The notes: generated from the sequence alone by a model not told the origin. Counted from the stretch's first letter, positions 16,446 to 26,449 are shown. The stretch is DNA of 63,835 nucleotides from Ferrovaceae bacterium (GCA_027449685.1 DAIDLC010000010.1:1-63835), one strand, 5' to 3'. Program-made: numbers and translations.

Positions 16446-19103
16446 ATGTCCGCTCTGCCCGATAATGACAAGCAAGAAACCCAGGAATGGCTGGAAGCTC
16501 TCGAAAGCGTACTGGCCCTGGAAGGCCCCGAACGCGCTCATTTCCTTCTGGAACAATTGATCGACAAAGCCAGACGCTCGGGAGCATTCCTGCCCTATAG
16601 CGCCAACACGGCTTATCTCAATACCATTCCCACCGCCATGGAAGTCCCGGTTCCCGGAGACCCTGAAATGGAACACCGGATTCGCTCCCTGATCCGCTGG
16701 AACGCCATGGCCATGGTGGTTCGGGCCAATCGGAATTCGAGCGAACTGGGCGGCCACATTGCCAGCTTCCAGTCCGCAGCCACCCTGTACGACGTGGGTT
16801 TCGACCATTTCTTTCATGCCCCCACACCCGAGCATGGCGGAGATCTGCTCTACCTGCAGGGGCATTCGGCCCCAGGAATTTACGCGCGCGCCTTTCTGGA
16901 AGGCCGCATTTCAGAAGAACAACTGAGCAACTTCCGCCAGGAGGTGGACGGGAAGGGCCTCTCCAGCTATCCCCATCCCTGGTTGATGCCCGATTTCTGG
17001 CAAATGCCCACCGTCTCCATGGGACTGGGCCCGCTCATGTCCATTTATCAGGCTCGCTTCATGAAATACCTGCAAAACCGTGGACTGGCCAAGGTGGACG
17101 GACGCAAGGTCTGGGCTTTCATGGGTGACGGAGAAATGGACGAACCCGAGTCACTGGGTGCTATTTCTTTGGCAGCTCGGGAACGTCTGGACAATCTGAT
17201 TTTTGTAGTGAACTGTAATCTGCAACGCCTGGACGGCCCGGTCCGGGGCAACGGTAAAATCATCCAGGAACTGGAAGCAGACTTCCGCGGGGCCGGCTGG
17301 AATGTCATCAAGGTCATCTGGGGCCGGCAATGGGATCCCCTGTTAGCCAAAGACCATAACGGGTTGTTGCATCAGCGCATGATGGAAGTGGTGGATGGAG
17401 AATACCAGAGCATGAAGGCCCATGATGGCGCTTACGTGCGCAAGCATTTTTTTGGAAAATACCCGGAACTGGCGCGACTGGTGGCCAACATGTCGGATGA
17501 CGAGATTTGGCGCCTCAATCGGGGAGGTCACGACCCCTATAAAGTGTATAACGCCTATCTGGCGGCAGTGCGTCACACCGGTCAACCCACCGTCATCCTG
17601 GCCAAAACCATCAAGGGCTATGGCATGGGCGAGGCTGGAGAGGGGCAAAACATTACCCATTCCCAGAAAAAAATGGGGGAAAGTGCCCTCAAACAATTCC
17701 GTAATCGTTTCAATATTCCCATTTCCGACGAACTCCTGAGTGAAACCCCGTTTTATCGCCCTGCGGAAGACAGCCCGGAAATCACCTACCTCAGGCAACG
17801 GCGCGAAAGCCTGGGCGGTTATCTGCCCGTGCGAACTTCCCGGGTGGATCCTCTGCCCATTCCCGAACTCGGCGCCTTTCAGACGCTGCTGGAAAGTACC
17901 GGAGAACGGGAATTGTCCACCACCATGGCCTTCGTACGGATTCTCACCACCTTGACACGCGACAAGGAATTGGCCAAGCGCATCGTGCCCATCGTTCCCG
18001 ACGAATCGCGTACTTTTGGCATGGAAGGCATGTTCCGCAGCCTGGGAATCTATTCTTCGGTAGGACAACTCTACCAACCCCAGGATCACGATCAACTCAT
18101 GTACTATCGCGAGGACGTGAATGGACAGATCTTGCAAGAGGGGATCAATGAAGCCGGGGCGTTTTCTTCCTGGATTGCGGCGGGCACTTCCTACGCCTCC
18201 CACGGGGTCAGCACCATCCCCTTCTACATCTTCTATTCCATGTTCGGCTTCCAGCGCGTGGGGGATTTGGCCTGGGCTGCAGGGGACATGCAATGTCGCG
18301 GCTTTCTCATCGGGGGCACGGCCGGGCGAACCACGCTCAATGGGGAAGGACTGCAGCATCAGGATGGTCACAGTCAGGTCCACGCCTCTTTCATTCCCAA
18401 TTGCCTCTCCTATGACCCCACATTTTCGTACGAGTTGGCGGTGATCATTCAAAACGGCCTGCAGCGCATGTTTGTGGAACAACAGAACGTGTTCTACTAC
18501 ATCACCACCATGAACGAGAATTACACCCACCCGGCAATGCCTGCCGGTGCCCAGGAGGGCATCATCAAAGGGATGTATCTGCTGCAGCAAAAGGCCGACA
18601 CCAAGGGGCCGGTGGTGCAACTCATGGGTTCCGGGACCATCCTGCGCGAAGTACTGGCAGCGGCAACCCTGCTGGAACAGGACTGGGGGGTTACGAGTAA
18701 CGTGTGGAGCGCTCCCAGCTTTAACGAACTGGCCCGTGACGGACAGGCCTGCGCCCGCTGGAATCGCCATCATCCGGGCCAACCGGCTCGTCAGTCTTGG
18801 GTCGAGCAATGTCTGGCCCCCACCATGGGCCCGGTCATTGCCGCCACCGACTACATCAAAACCTTTACCGAGCAAATCCGCGCCTTCGTTCCCCGCACTT
18901 ACGTCACCTTGGGAACCGACGGCTTCGGACGTTCGGACACGCGTGCCAAGCTGCGCCACTTCTTCGAGGTGGACCGTCATTATGTCACCCTGGCTGCGTT
19001 GCAGGCTCTGGCGGCCGATGGCACGCTAAGCGCAGACGTGGCGCTGGAAGCCATCAGAAAATACGGCCTGGATCCAGAAAAACCACTCCCTTCCAGTGTC
19101 TAG
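16446..19103 (+). CDS. aceE: pyruvate dehydrogenase E1 component, homodimeric type
   Basis: An 885-residue thiamine-diphosphate enzyme that decarboxylates pyruvate and acetylates the lipoyl domain of E2. The ThDP motif is near residue 227 (GDGEMDEPESLGAISLA through VVNCNLQRLDGPVRGN). Other family landmarks are GGHIASFQSAATLYDVGF, GEGQNITHSQKKM and EGLQHQDGHSQVHAS. GAGGT sits 7 bases before the ATG. No E2 (aceF) or E3 (lpd) gene follows; a transporter gene begins 12 bases later. Those partners must be encoded elsewhere. Confidence 0.96.
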   Translation: MSALPDNDKQETQEWLEALESVLALEGPERAHFLLEQLIDKARRSGAFLPYSANTAYLNTIPTAMEVPVPGDPEMEHRIRSLIRWNAMAMVVRANRNSSELGGHIASFQSAATLYDVGFDHFFHAPTPEHGGDLLYLQGHSAPGIYARAFLEGRISEEQLSNFRQEVDGKGLSSYPHPWLMPDFWQMPTVSMGLGPLMSIYQARFMKYLQNRGLAKVDGRKVWAFMGDGEMDEPESLGAISLAARERLDNLIFVVNCNLQRLDGPVRGNGKIIQELEADFRGAGWNVIKVIWGRQWDPLLAKDHNGLLHQRMMEVVDGEYQSMKAHDGAYVRKHFFGKYPELARLVANMSDDEIWRLNRGGHDPYKVYNAYLAAVRHTGQPTVILAKTIKGYGMGEAGEGQNITHSQKKMGESALKQFRNRFNIPISDELLSETPFYRPAEDSPEITYLRQRRESLGGYLPVRTSRVDPLPIPELGAFQTLLESTGERELSTTMAFVRILTTLTRDKELAKRIVPIVPDESRTFGMEGMFRSLGIYSSVGQLYQPQDHDQLMYYREDVNGQILQEGINEAGAFSSWIAAGTSYASHGVSTIPFYIFYSMFGFQRVGDLAWAAGDMQCRGFLIGGTAGRTTLNGEGLQHQDGHSQVHASFIPNCLSYDPTFSYELAVIIQNGLQRMFVEQQNVFYYITTMNENYTHPAMPAGAQEGIIKGMYLLQQKADTKGPVVQLMGSGTILREVLAAATLLEQDWGVTSNVWSAPSFNELARDGQACARWNRHHPGQPARQSWVEQCLAPTMGPVIAATDYIKTFTEQIRAFVPRTYVTLGTDGFGRSDTRAKLRHFFEVDRHYVTLAALQALAADGTLSADVALEAIRKYGLDPEKPLPSSV

Positions 19104-19115
19104 TCCCAAGCGCAC

Positions 19116-21089
19116 ATGAGCCAATGTCTCCTTGGAAAGATCAGCGGGGTGCTGTTTGGCCCCCCGCGTGATCCGCTGGCACCAGAAACCCGCCAGCATA
19201 TTGCCCTCATCGCTTTTTTTGCCTGGGTGGGACTAGGTGCGGATGGTTTGTCGTCTTCGGCCTATGGTCCGGAAGAAGCCTTCAAGGCCTTGGGAACCCA
19301 TACCAGCCTGAGCCTGTATTTGGCGCTGGCCACGGCACTGACGGTCTTCCTGATTTCTGTAGCCTACAACCAGGTCATCGAACTCTTCCCCAGCGGGGGC
19401 GGAGGATATAAAGTTGCCACCCAACTCATCGGCCCGCACGCGGGGCTGGTCAGTGGGGCCGCGTTGATCGTGGATTATGTTCTCACCATCGCCATCTCGG
19501 TGGCCAGTGGCGTCGACGCCGTCTTTAGCGCCTGCCCGGTAAGTTGGCAACCTTATAAGCTCGCCACCGAATTGGGATTGACTCTGCTGCTGATCATCTT
19601 GAATCTACGGGGAATGAAGGAAAGCATCACCATTCTGACCCCGATCTTCGTGGGGTTTGTCATCTCTCACGTTTTCATCATTCTCTACGGCGTAGGCGTC
19701 CGTGGCTCGGAACTCCCGACCATTGTGGGCCAGACACTCCATGAAACCTCTTCCCTTGCGGGCCAGATGGGTTGGGTATTCGTCGCTTCCCTGTTTTTGC
19801 GCGCCTACTCTTTGGGCGGCGGAACCTATACCGGGATCGAGGCGGTGTCCAACAATATCAATTCCCTCAAGGAACCACGGGTACACACCGGGAAAATCAC
19901 CATGTTTTACATGGCCTCCTCCCTGGCGTTTACCGCGGGCGGGATCATTCTGATTTACCTGCTTTGGCATGCGGTCCCCTCCAGTACCGGCGAAACGCTC
20001 AACGCGGTGGCCTTCCGTTCCGTAATCCAGTCCCTCGGATTAGGCCCCGGACTCTCCTTTTGGCTCCTCACCATCACCCTGATGCTGGAAGGAGCGTTGC
20101 TCTACGTAGCAGCTAATACCGGGCTGCTGGGTGGACCCGCAGTACTGGCCAACATGGCCAGCGATGGCTGGGCTCCTACACAATTCAGCTCGCTTTCCAG
20201 CCGCCTGGTCACCAAACACGGCATTTTGATGATGGGATTGGCTGCCATCCTGATTTTGCTATGGAGCCGAGGCGTTGTGGATTTGCTGGCCGTGCTCTAC
20301 AGCATCAATGTGTTCCTGACTTTTTCCATGTCACTGCTGGGACTATGCATCTACTGGTGGCGCCATCGGGCCCAGCAACCCTGGTGGCTTCCTCGCCTGC
20401 TGCTGTCGCTGGTGGGGTTTACCGTAACGTGCAGCATCCTGATGGTCACCTTGTTTGAAAAGTTCTTTGAAGGTGGCTGGGTGACGGTCGTCATCACCAG
20501 TTCGGTCATTGGTGTCTGTTTGCTGATTCGTGCTCACTATCGGGAAACCGAAATGCAGATGGCCAAGGCCGATGCCCTACTCGCGCATCTACCCGCCCAA
20601 GCCGTGGCTAATCCACCCGCCCTGGACCCTTTGGCACAAACGGCGGTTTTCATGATCAGTCAATCCCGGGGTGCCGGCATGCATACCATTTTATGGGTGC
20701 AGCGCCTGTTCCCCGGGGTGTTCAAAAACTTCATCTTCCTTAGCGTCGGGGCGGTGGATACCCAAAGTTATGGCGGCGAGGGCTCCCTCGAAGGACTGCA
20801 AGAAAAGGTTCATTCTGCTTGCGATTACTATGTCAATTTTTGTCATGGCAACGGCATCGCCGCAAAATCCTATGAATCTTTCGGTACGGATCGTGTGGCA
20901 GAACTGACCAAACTAGCACTTTTAGTGCGGGAAGAATTTCCTGATTGCGTCTTTTTTGCCAGCAAACTGATTTTCGTCCATGATAATTGGCTAACGCGTA
21001 TCCTGCATAACCAAACCGCTCTCACCATGCAACGGGTATTGCACTTGCAAGGCCTGTTCATGGTCATCCTGCCCATGAAGGTGGACTAA
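19116..21089 (+). CDS. APC-superfamily transporter, KimA-like
   Basis: A 657-residue membrane protein with about 12 transmembrane segments in residues 20-470 and a soluble C-terminal part of roughly 180 residues. LSSSAYGPEEAF, ELFPSGGGGYKVATQLIG, VDYVLTIAISVASGVDAV and TYTGIEAVSN resemble the KimA branch (proton-coupled potassium uptake in Bacillus) and related amino-acid permeases of the APC fold. Substrate is therefore uncertain: K+ or an amino acid. It starts 12 bases after aceE and probably shares its transcript. Confidence 0.8.
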   Translation: MSQCLLGKISGVLFGPPRDPLAPETRQHIALIAFFAWVGLGADGLSSSAYGPEEAFKALGTHTSLSLYLALATALTVFLISVAYNQVIELFPSGGGGYKVATQLIGPHAGLVSGAALIVDYVLTIAISVASGVDAVFSACPVSWQPYKLATELGLTLLLIILNLRGMKESITILTPIFVGFVISHVFIILYGVGVRGSELPTIVGQTLHETSSLAGQMGWVFVASLFLRAYSLGGGTYTGIEAVSNNINSLKEPRVHTGKITMFYMASSLAFTAGGIILIYLLWHAVPSSTGETLNAVAFRSVIQSLGLGPGLSFWLLTITLMLEGALLYVAANTGLLGGPAVLANMASDGWAPTQFSSLSSRLVTKHGILMMGLAAILILLWSRGVVDLLAVLYSINVFLTFSMSLLGLCIYWWRHRAQQPWWLPRLLLSLVGFTVTCSILMVTLFEKFFEGGWVTVVITSSVIGVCLLIRAHYRETEMQMAKADALLAHLPAQAVANPPALDPLAQTAVFMISQSRGAGMHTILWVQRLFPGVFKNFIFLSVGAVDTQSYGGEGSLEGLQEKVHSACDYYVNFCHGNGIAAKSYESFGTDRVAELTKLALLVREEFPDCVFFASKLIFVHDNWLTRILHNQTALTMQRVLHLQGLFMVILPMKVD

Positions 21090-21157
21090 CAGCTGCCCAA
21101 CCTGCCTCATCCTGACCGCGCATCCAACCGCCCATCCTTGCTCGATGGCTCATGGCA

Positions 21158-22450
21158 TCAAGGATGCAGACTGGAAAAATCCATGTCCCGGTTAACCATG
21201 ATGACGAAGGGAAAACCGCGTTTGATGATAATCACCGGCCCTACCGCCGCGTTGGCCGCAAACCCCACACGGGCACTATCCACTAGAATTTGCCCGGCCG
21301 CATCGCCCATCAGACTATTCCCCATTCCTCCCATCACCATGACACCCCCTCCGGGCTGTTCGATGATCCGGGCCAAACCCGCCGTCATGAATTGGCCGCC
21401 TAGTCGGGTCCAGAACCGATTGTCCACTTCATCCTTCAGACCGGATTGCCCGCTGGGGTCGGCCGCCTGCATATCATCCAGATTAAAACTCTCTCCAGAA
21501 GGCAGAATCAGACGGTGAAAGGAGGCCATGATACGCTCCTGCCCCGCCACCACATGCGAGCCATAGGCACCAATGACGCGACTGCCCTTGGGAATGGCCA
21601 AAAAACTGCCGTGTATGGAGTCGTACACGTCCTCAGTAACCTGAGCCGTGAGCATGCCAGGCAAATCACTATTGATTTGAGTCAACAAGACAGACGGGAT
21701 CAGATTTCCCTCCAGCACCAGATAGGGACTGGCTGGCTTCACGGGCGTCAGGGGCGATTTGTCGGGCGGGGCATCCTTGCCTGTGAAGCGCCGGCTGCCT
21801 TCCTGATTGTTTTGGACCTCACCCAAGCCCGCAGGGACCGCCGATAGTCCCGCGGGTAAGCGACTCAGTACATTCTGAGTGAGGGCCGCATTGACCGGCA
21901 GCAGTTGACCGGCCCCTGCAGGGGTATTGTCCAGGGCACCCTGGGACAGGCGATGCGCACCCTGTTGCAGCATGGTGCTGCGCTCACCCACTGCATGCTC
22001 TGGGGCCACTGCCATGGATGGCCCAGAGGCGTGAACGGGTGTGGGCACTGCTTGCCCCCCTCGGCCAATGGCCAGCATGGGACTGGCAGCCACCAGAGCC
22101 CCTTTTTTTTGTTCTTCCAATTGGTGCAGAGCGCTTTGCGTTTCATGGTCTTCCTGCAAGACTGGATCGGGCGCAGGCTCGGGGCCATTCTGGGCTTGTT
22201 GCTGGCGCATCAGTTCCTGTTTCAACCCGGTCAATGAAGGTTCCTGGCCCAATACCACAGGATTATCCTCGGGGGCCGGTTGATTGGCAGGATGGGCATC
22301 GACCCGGGTGAGCATTCCTTGAAAACCAAAACCCACCAGCACCCCCACACCCAGACCAGCAGCCACCCAAAAATGCAGGTTACGCCGAATTTTACCCACC
22401 GGGCGCCCATTGACGCGTACCTGATCAGCCTCCTCCCAAGCACCCTTCAT
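21158..22450 (-). CDS. virB10: VirB10/TrbI-like type IV secretion core protein
   Basis: A 430-residue protein with one inner-membrane segment (about 27-46), a periplasmic linker rich in Pro, Gln and Ala (about 60-230), and a C-terminal TrbI/VirB10 beta-barrel domain: LIPSVLLTQINSDLPGMLTA, IPKGSRVIGAYGS, and WTRLGGQFMTAG. VirB10 spans both membranes in conjugation and effector-secretion channels. Its ATG overlaps the virB9 stop by one base (TGATG). No virB4, virB11, virD4 or virB6 gene is in the window. Confidence 0.88.
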   Translation of the reverse strand: MKGAWEEADQVRVNGRPVGKIRRNLHFWVAAGLGVGVLVGFGFQGMLTRVDAHPANQPAPEDNPVVLGQEPSLTGLKQELMRQQQAQNGPEPAPDPVLQEDHETQSALHQLEEQKKGALVAASPMLAIGRGGQAVPTPVHASGPSMAVAPEHAVGERSTMLQQGAHRLSQGALDNTPAGAGQLLPVNAALTQNVLSRLPAGLSAVPAGLGEVQNNQEGSRRFTGKDAPPDKSPLTPVKPASPYLVLEGNLIPSVLLTQINSDLPGMLTAQVTEDVYDSIHGSFLAIPKGSRVIGAYGSHVVAGQERIMASFHRLILPSGESFNLDDMQAADPSGQSGLKDEVDNRFWTRLGGQFMTAGLARIIEQPGGGVMVMGGMGNSLMGDAAGQILVDSARVGFAANAAVGPVIIIKRGFPFVIMVNRDMDFSSLHP

Positions 22451-23184
22451 CAGGATTTTCTCCGGGTTATCCGCACTTCCGCATTGCCAAGTTTGAGCAG
22501 AATCTCGGGCATCAGGCGCTGCACCATGAAGTAGTTGCCCTGAATGATGTAATTCACCAACACCGCCTCCTTGTCATCTACCCGGAACAAAGCGGGCAGG
22601 GCTTGGGGAGAGCTCATTTGAATCCAGGTAAACCGTCCGTCATCACACACGCTCAGGGGTTTGAAATCTGCTTCCCCCTCGATGTCATAGTCGCAATGAC
22701 GCGTAGCCGGGGACAACACTTCAGGGCCCTTGCCTGATTCTGGCGCCATAGCCCCAACCAGCGGGGTCGTCAGCGAGGTTGGGGGCTCGCGCCAGGACAC
22801 TTTTTGCATCCAGTGCCCCTGCAAGGTCGTGCTGCGAAATACCAACTGATAGACGCGCCGATCTGTAACCAGCGTTCCAGCGGTAAACAGTTCCGGTTTG
22901 ATGGGTTTGATGAAGACATGCCCGGGCAACTCTTCCACCACCCACTGGATGGTATCCCCCAGAGCAAAACCCGTAATTTTTTCTCCGGGAGCCAACTGGA
23001 TATCGGTAGGAACGCCGGGAATGGCCAAAATGGTGTAGGTGGTATCCGCATCATAGGTAAAACTGACCAGGCGTGGATCACCGCCACCCCGAGTTTCTCC
23101 CTCCGCTTGGGCCCCGGCCCCGGAGATCATGAGGCTTAGCAGGATCAGAACCACAGCGAATTCTTTCACATTCATCCTGTTCAT
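22450..23184 (-). CDS. virB9: VirB9/TrbG/CagX-like type IV secretion core protein
   Basis: A 244-residue exported protein with signal peptide KEFAVVLILLSLMISGAGAQA. The N-terminal VirB9 domain shows DADTTYTILAIPGVPTDIQL followed by APGEKITGFALGD, and VFIKP...LVTDRRVYQLVF, and a C-terminal beta domain follows (FKPLSVCDDGRFTWIQ, ALPALFRVD, GNYFMVQRL), the part that in VirB9 joins the outer-membrane ring. It starts by ATGA overlap with virB8 and ends on the virB10 start, so the three are one translationally coupled operon. No VirB7 lipoprotein gene is seen. Confidence 0.88.
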   Translation of the reverse strand: MNRMNVKEFAVVLILLSLMISGAGAQAEGETRGGGDPRLVSFTYDADTTYTILAIPGVPTDIQLAPGEKITGFALGDTIQWVVEELPGHVFIKPIKPELFTAGTLVTDRRVYQLVFRSTTLQGHWMQKVSWREPPTSLTTPLVGAMAPESGKGPEVLSPATRHCDYDIEGEADFKPLSVCDDGRFTWIQMSSPQALPALFRVDDKEAVLVNYIIQGNYFMVQRLMPEILLKLGNAEVRITRRKS

Positions 23185-23909
23185 TTTTCCATGTCCGTGT
23201 TGACGAGAAAGTGAGTCACGAATAGCCCTGCCGGATTACTGAGTAACTCGGATTCGGTTTTTGGTACCAGAGTGGTGAAATGAATGGTCAAAATGAATTT
23301 TTCCCGATTGGCACCGGGGTTTCCCACGTTGCGACGTTCGGTGGTTACGCGCACCAAGGCCACCTGATCCTGAATCAGAGAGACACTGGAAATGGATACC
23401 GTGCGCGTGAGGGTGGGATCTTTTTTGAGTTCGCCCATGGGTTGGGTGCGCTGTACCCAGTCGGTAAACTCTACTGTGGCCTTGCCCCGGGTCAATCGAT
23501 AGGCTTCCGACAGGTACTGCTCGGTCAAATGCGGGTCGATGGTCAGCAGCTGCCGCACCCACTGGGCAATGAAATACCTGATTTCCGCTTCGCCCGGTTG
23601 GTATTGCTGGGCATTCATGGGTGCCGGAATAACCGCACCCCCATCCACCTTTTCCAGCACGAAGGGCACCACGGTCTTGAGCGGCGCCATCATCACCAAG
23701 GCTCCGCACGCCATGATCAATGCCAGAGAAAGCCCCAGCGTCAATAGAAAATAGCGATTACGCTCCACCACGGGAATACCGTGGGCTTCAAACCAGACTT
23801 TTTCGGGGTGGGGCGAAACAGCGGGCGGTGTTTCCTGCGGTAAGGCGCCCTTGGACGAACGCCGCGATCGGGCGCGACGGGCGGGCATGCCAAATGTGAA
23901 AAATCCCAT
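23181..23909 (-). CDS. virB8: VirB8/TrbF-like type IV secretion inner-membrane protein
   Basis: A 242-residue bitopic protein: a basic N-terminal tail, a transmembrane helix at about residues 53-75 (YFLLTLGLSLALIMACGALV), then a periplasmic VirB8 domain (TVVPFVLEKVDGG, IRYFIAQWVRQLLTIDPHL, FTTLVPKTESELLSNPAGLFV). VirB8 is a scaffold at the base of the type IV channel. AAGGAG stands 7 bases before the ATG at 23909. It opens the virB8-9-10 trio, 134 bases after fdxA on the same strand. Confidence 0.88.
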   Translation of the reverse strand: MGFFTFGMPARRARSRRSSKGALPQETPPAVSPHPEKVWFEAHGIPVVERNRYFLLTLGLSLALIMACGALVMMAPLKTVVPFVLEKVDGGAVIPAPMNAQQYQPGEAEIRYFIAQWVRQLLTIDPHLTEQYLSEAYRLTRGKATVEFTDWVQRTQPMGELKKDPTLTRTVSISSVSLIQDQVALVRVTTERRNVGNPGANREKFILTIHFTTLVPKTESELLSNPAGLFVTHFLVNTDMEK

Positions 23910-24043
23910 GGAAGACTCCTTCGAAAGCGAGCCTCCATTTCAGCACGGGTCAGCGCTGGGTAATGCGGAAAAAGTGCAACACTGTCAGCCTGCTCCTCAA
24001 CAGCGCCAAGCACTTGAAGAGCCATGGCCATGCGCCGGAATGC

Positions 24044-24367
24044 TTAGCGTTTGAGCAGATGGGCCTTGGATTTGACGTCTTTCCACTCATCTGCATCGGC
24101 TGGCGGCTCGATGCGTTCCGTAATGGGTTGCCACAGTTTGCACAGTTCGGCATTCAAGGCAATGAAGGCGCGCTGATTTTCGGGCACGTCATCCTCGGCG
24201 AAAATGGCTTCTGCCGGACATTCTGCCACGCATAGGGTGCAATCGATGCATTCCTCTGGATCGATGACCAGAAAATTAGGACCTTCACGAAAGCAATCTA
24301 CCGGACAAACATCCACACAATCGGTATACTTGCACCGGATGCAAGACTCTGTAACCACATAGGTCAT
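24044..24367 (-). CDS. fdxA: 7Fe ferredoxin FdxA
   Basis: A 107-residue ferredoxin with N-terminal cysteines at 9, 12, 17, 21 and 25 and a CxxCxxCxxxCP set at 40, 43, 46 and 50, the pattern of a [3Fe-4S]/[4Fe-4S] protein of the FdxA type. It has the C-terminal extension common in proteobacteria ([13 protein letters not shown]). It is a low-potential electron carrier of the cytosol. It is the gene immediately upstream of the virB8-9-10 operon on the same strand. Confidence 0.95.
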   Translation of the reverse strand: MTYVVTESCIRCKYTDCVDVCPVDCFREGPNFLVIDPEECIDCTLCVAECPAEAIFAEDDVPENQRAFIALNAELCKLWQPITERIEPPADADEWKDVKSKAHLLKR

Positions 24368-24732
24368 GGGGCAACACCTCCAAAGGTGATACTAAATGCG
24401 GTAGGCAAGGGCCTGTTCCATTGGCGGCCTCACGGCGCATCCAGAACCGTACCCCTGCAACTGTACGCCTGCGCGCGTTTGGCGAAACGTCCATTTTAGC
24501 AGCAAAGTGTTTTCCCCCCGCAAGGCAATTTTGTGATAGCATGCGCCTACAAACATGGCCTGTTCAGGCTCGGGTTCGCTGGTGGCAAAGCAGATTCCAA
24601 CGCGTACCCTCATGATGGCGCCAAGGCGCACAAGCTCTTTCCAACCCATTGAGACCAAAAGACCAACCCATCATCTCGCAGTCATCTTAGCTGAAACCAC
24701 TCCAGCCCCTGCTGGTAGATTTGAGGAATCCC
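24368..24732. other. divergent intergenic region fdxA/trxA
   Basis: 365 bases without a convincing gene. It should hold the promoters of fdxA (leftward) and trxA (rightward). I could not settle a clear -35/-10 pair, nor do I see a tRNA or small RNA signature. Confidence 0.4.
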
Positions 24733-25059
24733 ATGATCGAAAACATTCAACACGTCACCGACCGCTCCTTTGATGCCGATGTCCTGCAGTCCTCCACACC
24801 CGTTTTGCTAGATTTCTGGGCTGAATGGTGCGGTCCCTGCAAACTGATCGCCCCCATTCTGGAAGAGGTTTCCCGCGACTATGACGGGCGCTTGAAAGTG
24901 GCCAAACTCAATGTGGACGATAACCCAGAAATGGCCAGAAAATATGGCGTGCGGGGAATTCCCACCTTGCTTCTTTTCAAGAATGGCAATGTGGAAGCCA
25001 CCAAGGTGGGCGCCTTGTCCAAATCACAATTGAGCGCCTTTATTGACAGCCACCTCTGA
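24733..25059 (+). CDS. trxA: thioredoxin 1
   Basis: A 108-residue thioredoxin with the WCGPC active site (Cys 33 and 36) and the cis-proline motif RGIPTLLLF. It reduces disulfides of ribonucleotide reductase and other cytosolic proteins using thioredoxin reductase. GAGGA lies 5 bases before the ATG at 24733; the TTG at 24721 overlaps that site, so the ATG is preferred. It precedes rho, as in many proteobacteria. Confidence 0.96.
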   Translation: MIENIQHVTDRSFDADVLQSSTPVLLDFWAEWCGPCKLIAPILEEVSRDYDGRLKVAKLNVDDNPEMARKYGVRGIPTLLLFKNGNVEATKVGALSKSQLSAFIDSHL

Positions 25060-25189
25060 ACACGTTACCCTGCGCCGCATCTGACACGGCGGCGCAGTTG
25101 TTCCTTGTCCCACCCCTCGGGGCCTCCGTTACTTCCAACGTACTCACCCCCACACCGATCCATCCACTTCTCTGGTTGACTTAATTTTC

Positions 25190-26449
25190 ATGCATCTATC
25201 CGATCTCAAAACCTACCATGTGACCGAACTGGTAGAAATGGCTACAAAAAACGAAATTGAAGGCGCTAACCGCATGCGCAAGCAAGAACTGATTTTTGCC
25301 TTGCTCAAAAATCAGGCCAAACGCGGGGAAAGCATTTATGGCGAAGGAACCCTGGAAGTACTCCAAGATGGCTTCGGCTTTCTACGCTCCCCCGAAACGT
25401 CTTACCTTGCCAGCCCTGACGATATCTACATCAGCCCCTCCCAGATCCGCCGCTTCAATTTACATACCGGGGACAGTATTCAAGGGGAAATCAGAACACC
25501 CAAGGATGGGGAACGCTACTTTGCCTTGGTAAAGGTGGATTCGGTCAACGGTGAACCCCCTGAAAACTCCAAGAACAAGATCCTGTTTGAAAACCTGACG
25601 CCGCTTTTCCCCACAGAAGCCCTGGTGCTAGAGCGCGAAATCCGGGCGGAAGAGAACATCACGGGGCGCGTGATCGACATCATTGCCCCCATTGGCAAAG
25701 GCCAGCGCGGGTTGCTGGTGGCCAGCCCCAAAAGCGGCAAAACCGTGATGTTGCAACACATTGCTCACTCCATCTCGGTCAATGCTCCCAAAGCACACCT
25801 GATCGTGCTACTCATTGACGAGCGCCCCGAGGAAGTGACTGAAATGCAACGCTCGGTCAAAGGTGAGGTGGTTTCCTCTACCTTCGACGAGCCCGCCACA
25901 CGCCACGTGCAAGTGGCCGAAATGGTGATCGAAAAAGCCAAGCGCCTAGTAGAACACAAACGCGATGTGGTCATTTTGCTGGACTCCATCACCCGTCTGG
26001 CGCGCGCCTACAACACGGTCGTTCCCGCCTCTGGCAAGGTGTTGACCGGCGGGGTGGACGCCAACGCCTTGCAACGGCCCAAACGTTTTTTTGGAGCGGC
26101 ACGAAATATCGAAGAAGGCGGCTCACTCACCATCATCGCCACCGCACTGGTGGACACGGGTTCACGCATGGATGATGTCATCTATGAGGAATTCAAGGGT
26201 ACGGGCAACATGGAAATCCATCTGGATCGACGCATGGCTGAAAAACGCATCTATCCCGCCATCAACGTCAACCGTTCTGGAACGCGCCGGGAAGAGCTGC
26301 TGATCAAGGCCGATGTGCTGCAAAAAATCTGGGTCCTGCGTAAACTGCTCTACCCCATGGATGAACTGGAAGCCATCGAATTTCTGCTGGACAAGATCAA
26401 GGCCACAAAAAACAATGCGGATTTTTTTGATTCCATGCGGCGCGGGTAA
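25190..26449 (+). CDS. rho: transcription termination factor Rho
   Basis: A 419-residue hexameric RNA helicase. The N-terminal RNA-binding domain holds [13 protein letters not shown] (about 61-73), the Walker A motif is near residue 180 ([11 protein letters not shown]), Walker B is [15 protein letters not shown], and the Q/R-loop regions follow. Size and start match the E. coli protein. It terminates Rho-dependent transcripts genome-wide. A GC-rich hairpin with a T-run follows at 26501-26530. Confidence 0.97.
   Translation: MHLSDLKTYHVTELVEMATKNEIEGANRMRKQELIFALLKNQAKRGESIYGEGTLEVLQDGFGFLRSPETSYLASPDDIYISPSQIRRFNLHTGDSIQGEIRTPKDGERYFALVKVDSVNGEPPENSKNKILFENLTPLFPTEALVLEREIRAEENITGRVIDIIAPIGKGQRGLLVASPKSGKTVMLQHIAHSISVNAPKAHLIVLLIDERPEEVTEMQRSVKGEVVSSTFDEPATRHVQVAEMVIEKAKRLVEHKRDVVILLDSITRLARAYNTVVPASGKVLTGGVDANALQRPKRFFGAARNIEEGGSLTIIATALVDTGSRMDDVIYEEFKGTGNMEIHLDRRMAEKRIYPAINVNRSGTRREELLIKADVLQKIWVLRKLLYPMDELEAIEFLLDKIKATKNNADFFDSMRRG

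Noticed and set aside
17343-18980. 545-codon leftward frame inside aceE
   Set aside because: Antisense of a clear pyruvate dehydrogenase E1; composition is rich in Gly/His/Gln as expected of a shadow frame.
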